A stretch of 64,000 nt of DNA from Limnohabitans planktonicus II-D5 (GCF_001270065.2 NZ_LFYT02000001.1:186001-250000), one strand, 5' to 3'; shown: positions 1 through 9,652, numbered from the stretch's first letter. Made by a program: numbers and translations. Notes: generated from the sequence alone by a model not told the origin.

Positions 1-850
1 GCGGGCCCACGCCTTCGATCTTGCCGGTGAACATGGGGCTGCGGTCAAAGCCGGAGCGGATGATGTCGTGAGTGCGCTCGTTGGTGTGGGTGATCCAGCA
101 AGGCATTTGCTGAGGGTGCATTTGCGCATTGCCCATGAAGCTGAACACGGGCACGCCATCATCAGGGTTCATGCCGCCAGGCATGCCGTCGCCGGGCTGC
201 TCGCTGCACTTGGAAAAGTCGATGGTGCGGCCATCCAGACGCGGCGGTGTGCCGGTCTTCAAGCGCCCTTGCGGTAACTGGAGTTCTTTCAAGCGTGCCG
301 ACAGGCTGACAGCCGGCGGGTCGCCCGCTCGGCCGGCAGCATAGTTCTGCAAGCCCACATGGATCTTGCCATCCAAAAAAGTGCCGGCCGTCAGCACCAC
401 CGTGCGCGAACGAAAACGGATGCCCACTTGCGTCACGGCGCCCACCACGCGGTCGCCTTCAACCATCAAATCATCGACTGCCTGCTGGAACAGCCACAGA
501 TTGGGCTGGTTCTCGAGCATGCGGCGGATGGCTGCTTTGTAGAGGATGCGGTCGGCCTGGGCTCGGGTGGCACGCACAGCCGGACCTTTGGAGCTGTTGA
601 GAATACGGAACTGGATACCGCCCTCATCCGTGGCCAGCGCCATGGCACCACCCAGGGCGTCGACTTCTTTGACCAAGTGGCCCTTACCGATGCCGCCAAT
701 GCTGGGGTTGCAGCTCATCTGCCCCAGCGTCTCGATGTTGTGGCTGAGCAAGAGCGTCTTGCTGCCCATGCGCGCTGCGGCCAATGCCGCTTCGGTGCCG
801 GCATGGCCGCCACCGACCACGATCACGTCGAATTCTTGAGGGTAAAGCAT
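1..850 (-). CDS. mnmG: tRNA uridine-5-carboxymethylaminomethyl modification enzyme MnmG (GidA), 3'-truncated by the window edge
   Basis: The first ~283 residues read on the minus strand begin [18 protein letters not shown], an N-terminal FAD-binding Rossmann fold with GxGxxG. They continue with the MnmG signatures [12 protein letters not shown] and [11 protein letters not shown]. With MnmE, the family installs cmnm5/nm5 groups on the wobble uridine (U34) of several tRNAs, using FAD and a folate-derived methylene group, in the cytoplasm. The start at 850 gives the canonical family N-terminus. The C-terminal half, including the MnmE-interacting helical domain, lies outside the window. The gene is divergent from gdhA, and a palindromic repeat lies in the 339-bp gap. 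Confidence 0.97.
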   Translation of the reverse strand, partial: MLYPQEFDVIVVGGGHAGTEAALAAARMGSKTLLLSHNIETLGQMSCNPSIGGIGKGHLVKEVDALGGAMALATDEGGIQFRILNSSKGPAVRATRAQADRILYKAAIRRMLENQPNLWLFQQAVDDLMVEGDRVVGAVTQVGIRFRSRTVVLTAGTFLDGKIHVGLQNYAAGRAGDPPAVSLSARLKELQLPQGRLKTGTPPRLDGRTIDFSKCSEQPGDGMPGGMNPDDGVPVFSFMGNAQMHPQQMPCWITHTNERTHDIIRSGFDRSPMFTGKIEGVGP

Positions 851-952
851 GAAATATCTGCCTCGTTGAAAGGCCAAAAAATAGGCGCCGCCTGCGCCAT
901 GGGCCTGGCCTGCCACGGGCCGGGCTGATCTGCTTATTTTACAGGCAGGTAT

Positions 953-1075
953 TTAGTCGCAGATCGTTACTCGCAGAATCCAACATTTTTGGTTTCTGCA
1001 CAAGCCGATGTCGGGGTCTTTGACCGCCGACCTACAACATGCTTGAGCATTGAAAACTTCACAGGGCCGAGTCCA
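953..1075 (+). repeat. Palindromic GTAGGTCGG-family repeat, single degenerate copy
   Basis: This lies in the mnmG-gdhA divergent gap. It carries a degenerate left arm (GTCGCAGATCGTTACTCGCAG) followed by a good right arm (GATGTCGGGGTCTTTGACCG, then CCGACCTAC) and the family right end TTGAAAACTTCACAGGGCCG. The left terminal repeat is not recognisable. Nothing else is evident in the rest of the 851-1189 gap, which must hold the promoters of both genes. Confidence 0.8.
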
Positions 1076-1189
1076 CCGGTTTATGCACAAAGCGCATGAT
1101 CTAACAGCCAAGAAGCCTTGGACAGGGCACCATGGTCTCCATAACATCTCGCATCACTGACGATCGGTCAGATTCACGAAAGACCAACC

Positions 1190-2500
1190 ATGTCCAACCC
1201 TGTCGCAGGCCATACCGCCACAAGCCAACACGCCCTGCCCTCTTACCTCAATGCCGATCATGTCGGTCCCTGGGGCATTTACCTTCAACAAGTTGACCGC
1301 GTCACGCCCTATTTGGGCAAGCTTTCACGCTGGGTCGAAACCCTCAAACGACCCAAACGCGCATTGATCGTGGATGTGCCCATCGAACTGGACAACGGCA
1401 CCATGGCCCACTTTGAGGGTTACCGTGTGCAGCACAACACCAGCCGAGGCCCCGGCAAAGGGGGCGTGCGCTTTCACCAGGATGTGACCTTGTCCGAAGT
1501 CATGGCCCTTTCGGCCTGGATGTCGGTCAAAAACGCTGCGGTCAACCTGCCTTTTGGGGGCGCCAAAGGCGGCATCCGCGTCGACCCCAAAACGCTTTCA
1601 CGCGGTGAACTCGAACGCCTGACGCGCCGCTACACCAGCGAGATTGGCATCATCATCGGTCCCACCAAAGACATTCCTGCGCCTGACGTCAACACCAACG
1701 AGCAAACCATGGCCTGGATGATGGACACCTACTCGATGAATGAAGGCTCCACGGCCACAGGCGTCGTCACAGGTAAGCCCATTGCCTTGGGTGGCTCACT
1801 GGGCAGGCGTGAAGCCACCGGCCGGGGTGTGTTCACCGTGGCGCAAGAAGCGGCACAACACATCGGCATGGACATCCAGACCGCCCGTGTCGCCGTCCAA
1901 GGGTTTGGCAATGTCGGGGGCATCGCCGCCAAATTGTTTGCCCAAACAGGCGCTCTGGTGGTGGCTGTGCAAGACCATGGCGGCACGATTTATAAGGAAG
2001 CGGGTCTGGACGTGCCTGCCCTGCTGGCGCATGTGGCGCAAGCGGGCAGTGTCAAAGGGTTTGAGCTTGCAGAAGTGATCCCTGATGAACAGTTCTGGAG
2101 CGTGCGCTGCGACATCCTGATTCCGGCCGCCTTGGAGCAACAAATCACAACCGCCAACGCCTATCAAATCCAGGCACGCATGGTGATTGAAGGGGCCAAC
2201 GGGCCCACAACGCCAGAAGCTGACGACATCCTGCATGAACGGGGCATCCTGGTCGTGCCCGACGTGATTGCCAACGCAGGGGGCGTCACGGTCAGTTATT
2301 TTGAATGGGTGCAGGATTTTTCGAGCTTCTTCTGGAGCGAAGACGACATCAACGGCCGACTGGTGCGCATTCTGCGCGAAGCCTTTGCCGCCATCTGGCA
2401 CGTCGCCGATGAACACCAGGTCAGTCTGCGCACCGCCACATTCATCGTGGCGTGCTCGCGCATTTTGCAAGCGCGAGAGTTGCGGGGCTTGTACCCTTGA
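1190..2500 (+). CDS. gdhA: Glu/Leu/Phe/Val dehydrogenase family protein, probably NAD(P)-dependent glutamate dehydrogenase
   Basis: This 436-residue protein matches the hexameric glutamate dehydrogenase family, which interconverts glutamate with 2-oxoglutarate and ammonium. The substrate-binding and catalytic region reads [10 protein letters not shown] and [14 protein letters not shown], with the catalytic lysine in GGAKGG (around residue 126). [15 protein letters not shown] follows, and a C-terminal Rossmann domain carries [11 protein letters not shown]. Cofactor preference cannot be read with certainty. It converges on an Lrp/AsnC gene whose stop codon is only 3 bp away, and no terminator is visible between them. 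Its role in nitrogen assimilation or glutamate catabolism fits the glnK-amtB and putA genes elsewhere in the window. Confidence 0.95.
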   Translation: MSNPVAGHTATSQHALPSYLNADHVGPWGIYLQQVDRVTPYLGKLSRWVETLKRPKRALIVDVPIELDNGTMAHFEGYRVQHNTSRGPGKGGVRFHQDVTLSEVMALSAWMSVKNAAVNLPFGGAKGGIRVDPKTLSRGELERLTRRYTSEIGIIIGPTKDIPAPDVNTNEQTMAWMMDTYSMNEGSTATGVVTGKPIALGGSLGRREATGRGVFTVAQEAAQHIGMDIQTARVAVQGFGNVGGIAAKLFAQTGALVVAVQDHGGTIYKEAGLDVPALLAHVAQAGSVKGFELAEVIPDEQFWSVRCDILIPAALEQQITTANAYQIQARMVIEGANGPTTPEADDILHERGILVVPDVIANAGGVTVSYFEWVQDFSSFFWSEDDINGRLVRILREAFAAIWHVADEHQVSLRTATFIVACSRILQARELRGLYP

Positions 2501-2503
2501 CCT

Positions 2504-2977
2504 TCATTTGAGAGCATACAAAGGCAAGGCCCCTGCGGCCTTGACCTCGCCCAGGGAAAAGCTGGTGTGCAGGTCTTTGACATTGGGCAAGTTCAGCAAC
2601 ACGTCACGAGCGAACACGCTGAAGGCATTCAAATCACGGCACACCACTTGAAGTTCAAAAGTGCCGGTGCCGCTGATGTAGTGACAGGAAATCACCTCCG
2701 GTATTTTGAGGATCGCTTCTTCGAGTTGACGCGTCACGTCACCCCGGTTTCGCTCAGCATCCAGCCGCACAAAGGCAAACACATCCAGGCCCACCTTTTG
2801 CCGGTCAATTTCAGCGCGATAGCCCTTGATCACTCCGGCCACTTCCAATGCACGCACACGCCGCCAACAAGGCGCAGCCGACAAGCCCACACGCTGCGCC
2901 AATTCGGCATTTGTCAATCTGCCATCTTTTTGCAGTTCATTCAAGATGGCCCAGTCAAATTTATCCAATGTTTCCAT
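2504..2977 (-). CDS. Lrp/AsnC family transcriptional regulator
   Basis: This 157-residue protein has an N-terminal winged helix-turn-helix (residues 1-60, including LTNAELAQRVGLSAAPCWRR) and a C-terminal RAM/ligand-binding domain (about 65-150, with the typical IPEVISCHYISG segment). The start METLDKFDWAIL matches the family. It is transcribed divergently from the indolepyruvate oxidoreductase across 120 bp. Since Lrp-family genes often regulate a divergent amino-acid gene, it is the obvious candidate regulator of that gene, but this is inference. It lies tail to tail with gdhA. Confidence 0.94.
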   Translation of the reverse strand: METLDKFDWAILNELQKDGRLTNAELAQRVGLSAAPCWRRVRALEVAGVIKGYRAEIDRQKVGLDVFAFVRLDAERNRGDVTRQLEEAILKIPEVISCHYISGTGTFELQVVCRDLNAFSVFARDVLLNLPNVKDLHTSFSLGEVKAAGALPLYALK

Positions 2978-3097
2978 AATTCAACTTTTTTAGCAAGATT
3001 CTTTCAAATCATAGGGCAAATCCTGTCACATAAAGCAAGCCTATGTCTGGGGCATCGGCCTACACTGTTCCACAAGTTTCATCTGCAGGACATCCCC

Positions 3098-6000
3098 ATG
3101 AACGCCCCATTGCCCGATTCGATCCGCCAGGCTTTAGAAACCGTGACGCTGGACGACAAATACAGCCTCGACGTAGGCAGCGCCTTCATGAGCGGCGTGC
3201 AGGCCCTGGTCAAACTGCCGATGCTGCAACGCCAGCGCGACGCTTTGCAAGGCAAGAACACTGCCGGCTTCATCAGCGGCTACCGGGGCTCACCGCTGGG
3301 CAGTTATGACCAGTCCCTGTGGAAAGCCAAAGACCACCTGAAAGCGCAAAACATCGTCTTCCAGCCCGGTGTGAACGAAGAACTGGCCGCCACCGCACTG
3401 TGGGGCACACAGCAACTGGGCTTTGCACCCGCAGGCTCTAACCGGTTCGATGGCGTGTTCGGCATTTGGTACGGCAAAGGCCCAGGTGTGGACCGCTGTT
3501 CGGATGTGTTCAAACACGCCAATATGGCAGGCACCACACCCTGGGGTGGTGTGCTGGCCGTCGCTGGCGATGACCATGTGGCCAAAAGCTCAACAGCAGC
3601 GCACCAGAGCGACCACATCTTCAAGGCCTGCGGACTGCCTGTCTTTTTCCCGGCCAGCGTGCAAGACATCCTCGACCAAGGCTTGCATGCCATTGCCATG
3701 AGCCGCTATGCAGGCGTCTGGTCAGGCATGAAAACCATTCAGGAAATCGTCGAATCCAGTGCCACCGCACACATCGACCCTGAACGCGTGCAGATCGTGT
3801 TGCCCGAATTTTCCATGCCGCCGGGTGGCGTGCACATCCGCTGGCCCGATACCGCGCTGGAACAAGAAGCGCGCCTGTTCGACTACAAATGGTATGCAGC
3901 GCTGGCCTACATCCGCGCCAACAAACTCAACCACAACGTGATTGAAGGCCCGAATGATCGCTTTGGCCTGATCGCCAGTGGCAAAGCCTACAACGACACA
4001 AGGCAAGCCCTGCTCGACCTGGGTCTGGATGACGAGCGTTGCCGCCAATTGGGCATACGCCTGCACAAGGTGAATGTGGTCTGGCCGCTTGAAGCCCAAA
4101 CCACACGCGAATTTGCCACCGGGCTGCGCGAAATACTGGTGGTCGAAGAAAAACGCCAGATCATCGAATACCAGCTCAAGGAAGAACTCTACAACTGGCG
4201 CGACGATGTGCGCCCCAACATCCTGGGAAAGTTTGATGAAGGCGAAGGCGACGTGTCAGGCGGTGAATGGTCCATCCCCAACCCGACCGAGCGCACTTTG
4301 CTGCGAGCCAATGCCGACTTGACGCCCGCCATCATTGCCCGGGCGATTGCCAAGCGACTCCAGAAAATGGGTCTGGACAGCGACACCACGGCACACATCC
4401 ATGCCCATCTGGCGGTGCTGGACAACAAAGAACAAGCCATGCAAACGCTCACCTTGGGCGCTGCAGCCGAACGTCAGCCCTGGTTTTGCTCGGGCTGCCC
4501 GCACAACACCTCCACCAAAGTGCCCGAAGGCTCGCGCGCCATGGCCGGCATTGGCTGCCACTTCATGAGCATCTGGATGGACCGCAGCACCGTGGGCTTT
4601 ACCCAGATGGGCGGCGAAGGCGTGCCGTGGACAGGACAACAACCATTCAGCAACGAACAACACATGTTTGCCAACCTGGGTGACGGCACCTACTTCCACA
4701 GCGGCTTGCTCGCTATTCGCCAAAGCGTGGCGTCGGGTGTGAACATCACCTACAAAATCCTCTACAACGACGCCGTGGCCATGACCGGCGGCCAGCAAAT
4801 TGGTGAACGCCCCGAAGGCCACAGCGTGCTGCAGATTGCACAAAGCATGAAAGCAGAAGGTACTCAGCGCACCGTGGTCGTGACCAACGAACCGGAAAAA
4901 TACCAAGGCGTGACGCTGGCTGAAGGCGTGCAGGTATTTCACCGCGACGAACTCGACCGCATCCAGCGTGAGATGCGCGAAATCAAAGGCACCACCGTCA
5001 TCATTTACGACCAGACCTGCGCCACTGAAAAGCGCCGCCGCCGCAAACGCGGCACCCTGCTTGACCCGGCTGTTCGGGTCATGATCAACGAAGAAGTCTG
5101 CGAAGGCTGTGGCGACTGCAGCGTGCAATCCAATTGTCTGTCGGTAGAACCGCTGGACACCGAGCTGGGCCGTAAACGCACCATCAACCAAAGCACCTGC
5201 AACAAGGACATGAGTTGCCTCAAAGGCTTTTGTCCCAGCTTTGTCACCGTGGAAGGCGGTCAGTTCAAAAAGAAATCGACCCTCGTCACACACTCCCTCG
5301 CACCCGCTTTTCTGGGCACCTTGCCTGAACCCACACTGCCAGACACCACGCACCCCTGGGGCATGGTGGTGGCAGGCGTGGGGGGCACAGGGGTTATCAC
5401 CATCGGCCAACTGCTGGGCATGGCGGCACACATGGAAGGCAAAGGCATCGTCACGCAAGACGCGGCAGGCTTGGCACAAAAAGGCGGTGCCACCTGGAGC
5501 CATGTGCTGGTGGCCAACAGACAAAGCGACATCCGCACCACCCGGGTGGGTATGGCTGCAGCCGATCTCATTTTGGGATGCGACCCGATCGTCACCGCGT
5601 CCAAAGAAACGCTGTTGCGCATGCGCCCAGGCCGCACCCATGTGGCCCTCAACAGCAGCAGCACGCCCACAGCAGCGTTCGTGAAAAACGGCAACTGGGA
5701 AAACCCGGCGGAGCAATGCCTGGTTGAAATCAGCCAACAGGTGGGTGAGCAAGGCGTCGGCACCTTCAATGCCGACTTGCTGGCCAAACAACTTATGGGT
5801 GACACCATCTACGTCAACCCCATGATCCTGGGCTATGCCTGGCAAAAAGGCTGGATTCCCCTGCACCATGAATCCCTGGTGCGTGCCATCGAGCTCAATG
5901 AAGTCGCAGTTCAAAACAACCTGACGGCCTTTGAATGGGGACGCCACGCGGCGCACCATCTGGACAAGCTCATGCAGCAAGTGCAGCCCGCACAGGCCAT

Positions 6001-6634
6001 CACCTTCAAAAAGCGTGAAACCCTCGATAAGATCGTGGCCCAGCGCGTTGCGCGTTTGACCGACTACCAAAATGCGGCTTATGCCGAACGCTACCGTGTG
6101 TTCGTGGAACGCGTCAAAATGGCAGAAACCCCTTTGGGCAAAACAACGCTGAGCGAAACCGTGGCGCGCCAACTCTACAAACTGATGGCCTACAAGGACG
6201 AATACGAAGTCGCCCGCCTACACACGCAAACAGCTTTTCTGGACCGCATTGCACAAAGCTTTGAAGGCGACTTCAAGGTGCATTACCACCTGGCGCCCCC
6301 CCTGCTGGCCAAGCGCAACAACAAGGGTGAATTGGTCAAACAAAAATTCGGCCCCTTCATGCAAACCGCTTTCAAAGGGCTGGCGCCTCTCAAAGTTTTG
6401 CGCGGCACCGCTTTCGATGTGTTCGGTTACACCGAAGAGCGCCGCACAGAACGCGCCTTGATCAGAGAATACATGCAGCACATTGAAAAAGTCATGTCCA
6501 ACATAGGCCACGACAGCCACGCACACGCCCTGGCCGTGGCGCAAGTGCCCGAAAACATCAAAGGTTTCGGCCACGTCAAGGAACGAAACCTCAAAGCCGC
6601 ACGGGCGATGTGGGCCTCTCTGTCAGCCATTTGA
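3098..6634 (+). CDS. Indolepyruvate ferredoxin oxidoreductase family protein (fused subunits)
   Basis: At 1178 residues this is a single-chain member of the 2-oxoacid:ferredoxin oxidoreductase family. The N-terminal part has pyrimidine-domain motifs (SGYRGSPLGSYD). The middle has a thiamine-diphosphate domain (FCSGCPHNTSTKVPEG, GIGCHFM, MGGEGVPW, LGDGTYFHSG). Around residues 660-720 two cysteine clusters (CEGCGDCSVQSNC and later CLKGFC) should bind Fe-S centres. A gamma-type domain (VVAGVGGTGVITIGQLLG) and an aromatic-rich C-terminal domain follow. The family oxidatively decarboxylates aryl or branched 2-oxoacids to acyl-CoA. The open frame extends upstream to 2567, but ATG 3098 (MNAPLPDSIRQALE) is the family-like start. 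It is divergent from the Lrp gene and followed by a repeat array. Confidence 0.93.
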   Translation: MNAPLPDSIRQALETVTLDDKYSLDVGSAFMSGVQALVKLPMLQRQRDALQGKNTAGFISGYRGSPLGSYDQSLWKAKDHLKAQNIVFQPGVNEELAATALWGTQQLGFAPAGSNRFDGVFGIWYGKGPGVDRCSDVFKHANMAGTTPWGGVLAVAGDDHVAKSSTAAHQSDHIFKACGLPVFFPASVQDILDQGLHAIAMSRYAGVWSGMKTIQEIVESSATAHIDPERVQIVLPEFSMPPGGVHIRWPDTALEQEARLFDYKWYAALAYIRANKLNHNVIEGPNDRFGLIASGKAYNDTRQALLDLGLDDERCRQLGIRLHKVNVVWPLEAQTTREFATGLREILVVEEKRQIIEYQLKEELYNWRDDVRPNILGKFDEGEGDVSGGEWSIPNPTERTLLRANADLTPAIIARAIAKRLQKMGLDSDTTAHIHAHLAVLDNKEQAMQTLTLGAAAERQPWFCSGCPHNTSTKVPEGSRAMAGIGCHFMSIWMDRSTVGFTQMGGEGVPWTGQQPFSNEQHMFANLGDGTYFHSGLLAIRQSVASGVNITYKILYNDAVAMTGGQQIGERPEGHSVLQIAQSMKAEGTQRTVVVTNEPEKYQGVTLAEGVQVFHRDELDRIQREMREIKGTTVIIYDQTCATEKRRRRKRGTLLDPAVRVMINEEVCEGCGDCSVQSNCLSVEPLDTELGRKRTINQSTCNKDMSCLKGFCPSFVTVEGGQFKKKSTLVTHSLAPAFLGTLPEPTLPDTTHPWGMVVAGVGGTGVITIGQLLGMAAHMEGKGIVTQDAAGLAQKGGATWSHVLVANRQSDIRTTRVGMAAADLILGCDPIVTASKETLLRMRPGRTHVALNSSSTPTAAFVKNGNWENPAEQCLVEISQQVGEQGVGTFNADLLAKQLMGDTIYVNPMILGYAWQKGWIPLHHESLVRAIELNEVAVQNNLTAFEWGRHAAHHLDKLMQQVQPAQAITFKKRETLDKIVAQRVARLTDYQNAAYAERYRVFVERVKMAETPLGKTTLSETVARQLYKLMAYKDEYEVARLHTQTAFLDRIAQSFEGDFKVHYHLAPPLLAKRNNKGELVKQKFGPFMQTAFKGLAPLKVLRGTAFDVFGYTEERRTERALIREYMQHIEKVMSNIGHDSHAHALAVAQVPENIKGFGHVKERNLKAARAMWASLSAI

Positions 6635-6659
6635 AGCTGATGCCTGGCGGACACTTTTA

Positions 6660-7425
6660 GATCCGGCACAGTGAAGTTTGAGATGTGTGAGAAGTGATAT
6701 CTCGCAAGTCGCCACTCGCAGACTCCGACATGGTTGGCTTCGGATCAGGCCCCATGTCGGGGTCTGCGACCGCCCACCTACAGCATCATTGATGCATTGA
6801 TCTCGTAGGTCGGTACTCGAAGAGTCCGACATGGTGGGTTTCAGCACACGCCCCAAGTCGGGGTCTGCGACCGCCGACCTACAGCATCATTGATGAATTG
6901 ATCTCGTAGGTCGGTACTCGAAGAGTCCGACATGGTGGGTTTCAGCACAGGCCCATGTCGGGGTCTGCGACCGCCGACCTACAGCATCATTGAGCATTGA
7001 TCTCGTAGGTCGGTACTCGAAAAGTCCAACATGGTGGCTTTCAGCACACGCCCCATGTCGGGGTCTGCGACCGCCGACCTACAGCATCATTGATGCATTG
7101 ATCTCGTAGGTCGCTACTCGAAGAGTCCGACATGGTTGGCTTCAGCACACGCCCCATGTCGGGGTCTAAGACCGCCGACCTACAGCATCATTGAGCATTG
7201 ATCTCGTAGGTCGGTACTCGAAGAGTCCGACATTGTTGACTTCAGCACACGCCCCATGTCGGGGTCTGCGACCGCCGACCTACAGCATCATTGATGCATT
7301 GATCTCGTAGGTCGCTACTCGAAGAGTCCGACATGGTGGGTTTAAACAAAGGCCCCGTGTCGGTGTCTTTGACCGCCGACCTGCAAAATCTTTGGATATT
7401 GAACACTTCACAGAGCCGAATCAAT
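6660..7425 (+). repeat. Seven-unit tandem array of ~100-bp palindromic repeats inside one MITE-like frame
   Basis: Seven near-identical units begin at about 6700, 6801, 6902, 7001, 7102, 7202 and 7303 (period 99-101 bp). Each unit is an imperfect palindrome: GTAGGTCGGTACTCG then AGTCCGACATGG on the left, a short spacer with CAGCACA, then CCATGTCGGGGTCT and CCGCCGACCTAC on the right. Units are joined by CAGCATCATTGATGCATTG-type linkers. The whole array is framed by complementary ends, GATCCGGCACAGTGAAGTTT at 6660 and ACTTCACAGAGCCGAATCAAT at the right edge. It fills the gap between two converging genes, and no protein is encoded. Confidence 0.95.
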
Positions 7426-7440
7426 CATGTCCAACCCACA

Positions 7441-7468
7441 AAAAAGCCATGCTCTCGCATGGCTTTTT
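7441..7468. terminator. Rho-independent terminator downstream of minE (bidirectional)
   Basis: A perfect inverted repeat, AAAAAGCCATGC with loop TCTC and GCATGGCTTTTT, gives a T-tract on both strands. It closes the minCDE operon on the minus strand, 21 bp past the minE stop codon, and can also stop read-through from the repeat array side. Confidence 0.9.
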
Positions 7469-7489
7469 ATCAGGACTTGACGATCGTTG

Positions 7490-7750
7490 TCAGCGAGAGT
7501 CAGGCAACTCAATCTTGACTTCCAAAACCTCAAGATTGTCCTGACGCTCCAGATTGACTTTGATGTCCTCCAAATTGATCTTGATGTACTTGCTGATCAC
7601 GGCCACCAACTCCCGTTGCAAGTCAGGCAAGTAGTCAGGCTCAGCGGCATTGCGGCCGCTGCGTTCGTGCGCCAGGATGATCTGCAGGCGTTCTTTGGCC
7701 ACACTGGCCGTTTGCTTTTTTTCGCCTGCAAGAAATGAAAGGAGGGACAT
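7490..7750 (-). CDS. minE: Cell division topological specificity factor MinE
   Basis: This 86-residue protein has the MinE layout: an N-terminal amphipathic membrane-binding and anti-MinCD segment ([32 protein letters not shown]) and a C-terminal dimerisation domain ([29 protein letters not shown]). MinE stimulates MinD ATPase and drives the pole-to-pole Min oscillation that keeps the Z ring at mid-cell. It is the last gene of minCDE, 3 bp after minD, followed by a strong terminator. Confidence 0.97.
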   Translation of the reverse strand: MSLLSFLAGEKKQTASVAKERLQIILAHERSGRNAAEPDYLPDLQRELVAVISKYIKINLEDIKVNLERQDNLEVLEVKIELPDSR

Positions 7751-7753
7751 GAC

Positions 7754-8566
7754 TTAGCCTCCAAAAAGACGCTTGAAAAAACCTGCCTTCTCAGCGTCAA
7801 TGAAACGCATGGGTTTGTCTTCACCCAAGAAACGATCGATCACATCTTTGTAGGCTTCAGACACATCCGTGTTGGCCATGTGGATCGCTGGTGTGCCCTG
7901 GTTGGAAGCTTGCAAGACCTTGTCACTCTCTGGAATGACGCCCAGCAGTTTGATGCGCAAAATATCCTGGATATCTTGCAAAGACAACATCTGACCATCT
8001 TCCACACGATGGGGGTTGTAGCGGGTGATCAAAAGATGTTCCTTGATCGGCTCAGAACCATCGATAGCACGCTTGGTTTTGCTGCCCAGCATGCCCAAAA
8101 TGCGGTCTGAGTCACGCACTGAAGACACTTCAGGGTTAGTCACCACCAAAGCTTCATCGGCAAAGTGCATGGCCATCAAGGCACCGGTTTCAATGCCGGC
8201 TGGCGAGTCGCAGATGATGTATTCAAAGCCCATGGTGCTCAGATCGTTGAGCACTTTTTCAACGCCTTCCTGAGTCAGAGCGTCCTTGTCGCGTGTTTGA
8301 GAAGCGGCCAGGACATACAGGTTTTCACATTGTTTGTCCTTGATCAAGGCCTGGTTCAAATTGGCCTCACCCTGTATCACGTTGATGAAGTCATAGACCA
8401 CACGGCGCTCACAGCCCATGATGAGGTCCAGATTGCGTAAGCCCACATCAAAGTCGATGACCGCAGTTTTGAAGCCTTTGAGGGCCAAGCCTGTAGCGAA
8501 ACTGGCACTGGTCGTGGTTTTGCCCACACCACCTTTGCCGGAAGTCACAACGACGATTTTTGCCAT
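7754..8566 (-). CDS. minD: Septum site-determining protein MinD
   Basis: This 270-residue ParA/MinD ATPase starts MAKIVVVTSGKGGVGKTTTS, the deviant Walker A motif with its signature lysine. CDSPAGIETGAL provides the switch/Walker B region, and the C-terminal amphipathic membrane-targeting helix ends FIDAEKAGFFKRLFGG. MinD recruits MinC to the membrane and is displaced by MinE. It is the middle gene of the operon, 33 bp after minC. Confidence 0.98.
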   Translation of the reverse strand: MAKIVVVTSGKGGVGKTTTSASFATGLALKGFKTAVIDFDVGLRNLDLIMGCERRVVYDFINVIQGEANLNQALIKDKQCENLYVLAASQTRDKDALTQEGVEKVLNDLSTMGFEYIICDSPAGIETGALMAMHFADEALVVTNPEVSSVRDSDRILGMLGSKTKRAIDGSEPIKEHLLITRYNPHRVEDGQMLSLQDIQDILRIKLLGVIPESDKVLQASNQGTPAIHMANTDVSEAYKDVIDRFLGEDKPMRFIDAEKAGFFKRLFGG

Positions 8567-8599
8567 GGGGAATCTTTCTTGGACAAAAGGAAAAAAATT

Positions 8600-9364
8600 T
8601 CAAGGTTGCAAAGGGGTGATCAACAACTTGTCACCCTCAGCACCAGATTGCAGGCAAACCTGTGCAGGCAGGCCCAAAACATTTTTTGACAGTGCATTTT
8701 CGCTGGTGCGATAAACACCAGCAATCGATACCAGTTCTGGCTCCATCGATTGCGCAAAGATTCTGGCATTCACATTGCCGCGCGCACCTGCAATGGCTTT
8801 GCCACGCAAAGCCCCATAAATATGGACACTGCCATCAGCAATCACTTCGGCACCTGGATTGACAACCGCCAACACCACCAGATCACGACCTTTGGCATAA
8901 ACCTGCTGGCCTGAACGCAAAGGCTTGTCAATCACCAAAGCACCCAAAGGCGCAGCAGGTGCAGCAGGCGGTGGGGGCGTGGTCACCGCTTCAAGGGCTT
9001 CAGCAGCAGGCACAGAACGCCGTATACGGGCATCTGATGCATTGACAAGCCCCAGGGCCTGGGCAGAGGCCAGCAGCGCCTCCTGAGCACCTTTGATGGC
9101 CAATGGCACCAATGCATGTTCACGAAGGAGATTCAAAAGTGATGGCAAATCCAAAACTGGCGCTTGCGGGTCTGTTGGCAAAGCGCTGACATCAATGATG
9201 ACGGGTTCTTGGTCAAAAAAACCAGGACTGTCAGCCAATTGCTGCGTCAAAGCTCGACCAAGGCTTTGAATGTCCGTGGTTTTGAGCAACAAAGCCAGCA
9301 CTGGCAAGTCAGCGCTTTTGATGTCGTAACAGTGAGAAATTGGGGCTTCTGAAACGATGGCCAT
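8600..9364 (-). CDS. minC: Septum site-determining protein MinC
   Basis: This 254-residue protein has the N-terminal FtsZ-antagonist domain (to about residue 105), a proline/alanine-rich linker (TTPPPPAAPAAP) and the C-terminal beta-helical domain (RSGQQVYAKGRDLVVLAVVNPGAEVIADGSVHIYGALRGKA, given here only as its location near residues 155-195) that binds MinD and dimerises. It inhibits FtsZ polymerisation away from mid-cell. It is first in minCDE, and its upstream region carries several DnaA-box-like sites. Confidence 0.96.
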   Translation of the reverse strand: MAIVSEAPISHCYDIKSADLPVLALLLKTTDIQSLGRALTQQLADSPGFFDQEPVIIDVSALPTDPQAPVLDLPSLLNLLREHALVPLAIKGAQEALLASAQALGLVNASDARIRRSVPAAEALEAVTTPPPPAAPAAPLGALVIDKPLRSGQQVYAKGRDLVVLAVVNPGAEVIADGSVHIYGALRGKAIAGARGNVNARIFAQSMEPELVSIAGVYRTSENALSKNVLGLPAQVCLQSGAEGDKLLITPLQP

Positions 9365-9476
9365 GGTGCCGTAAACGGTAGGAAAGGAGCAAATCTTAAC
9401 AGCGCAGTTGTTCTTTGTTGTTTCTCTATAGTTTTAAATATCAAAATAGCAGTAGTAGATAAGGGAAGCGCTTGGG

Positions 9477-9645
9477 TGTGGACAAGGCATTTTTCTTTAA
9501 ATCTGACAATCACTTAGTGCATCCGCAAGCATGTGGGTGCCCGTGCTTTTGAGATGTCTTCAAAATATGAACAACTTGGAAAGTTGCCAACAGCCTGTGG
9601 ATAAGTTGAGACTTACCCTTTTTTTATCCACAGGGTTGTGGATAC
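9477..9645. promoter_or_regulatory. Cluster of four DnaA-box-like 9-mers upstream of minC
   Basis: Two sites match the consensus TTATCCACA exactly and in opposite orientation: TGTGGATAA at 9596-9604 and TTATCCACA at 9624-9632. Two more differ by one base: TGTGGACAA at 9477-9485 and TGTGGATAC at 9637-9645. They occupy the 288-bp gap between minC and the DUF2788 gene. Any DnaA binding here is inference; no AT-rich unwinding element or dnaA/dnaN neighbours suggest an origin. Confidence 0.5.
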
Positions 9646-9652
9646 ACGGGGA

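Noticed and set aside
4256-6172. 638-residue ORF on the minus strand opposite the indolepyruvate oxidoreductase
   Set aside because: It is a shadow of a GC-rich gene: His/Ala/Gly-rich translation with no domain, while the plus frame has clear family motifs.
6660-7425. CRISPR array
   Set aside because: Units are ~100 bp, palindromic throughout and nearly identical over their full length, with no unique spacers and no cas genes.
9477-9645. Chromosomal replication origin
   Set aside because: No dnaA, dnaN or other origin genes are adjacent, no long AT-rich unwinding region is seen, and four boxes are too few for a confident call.
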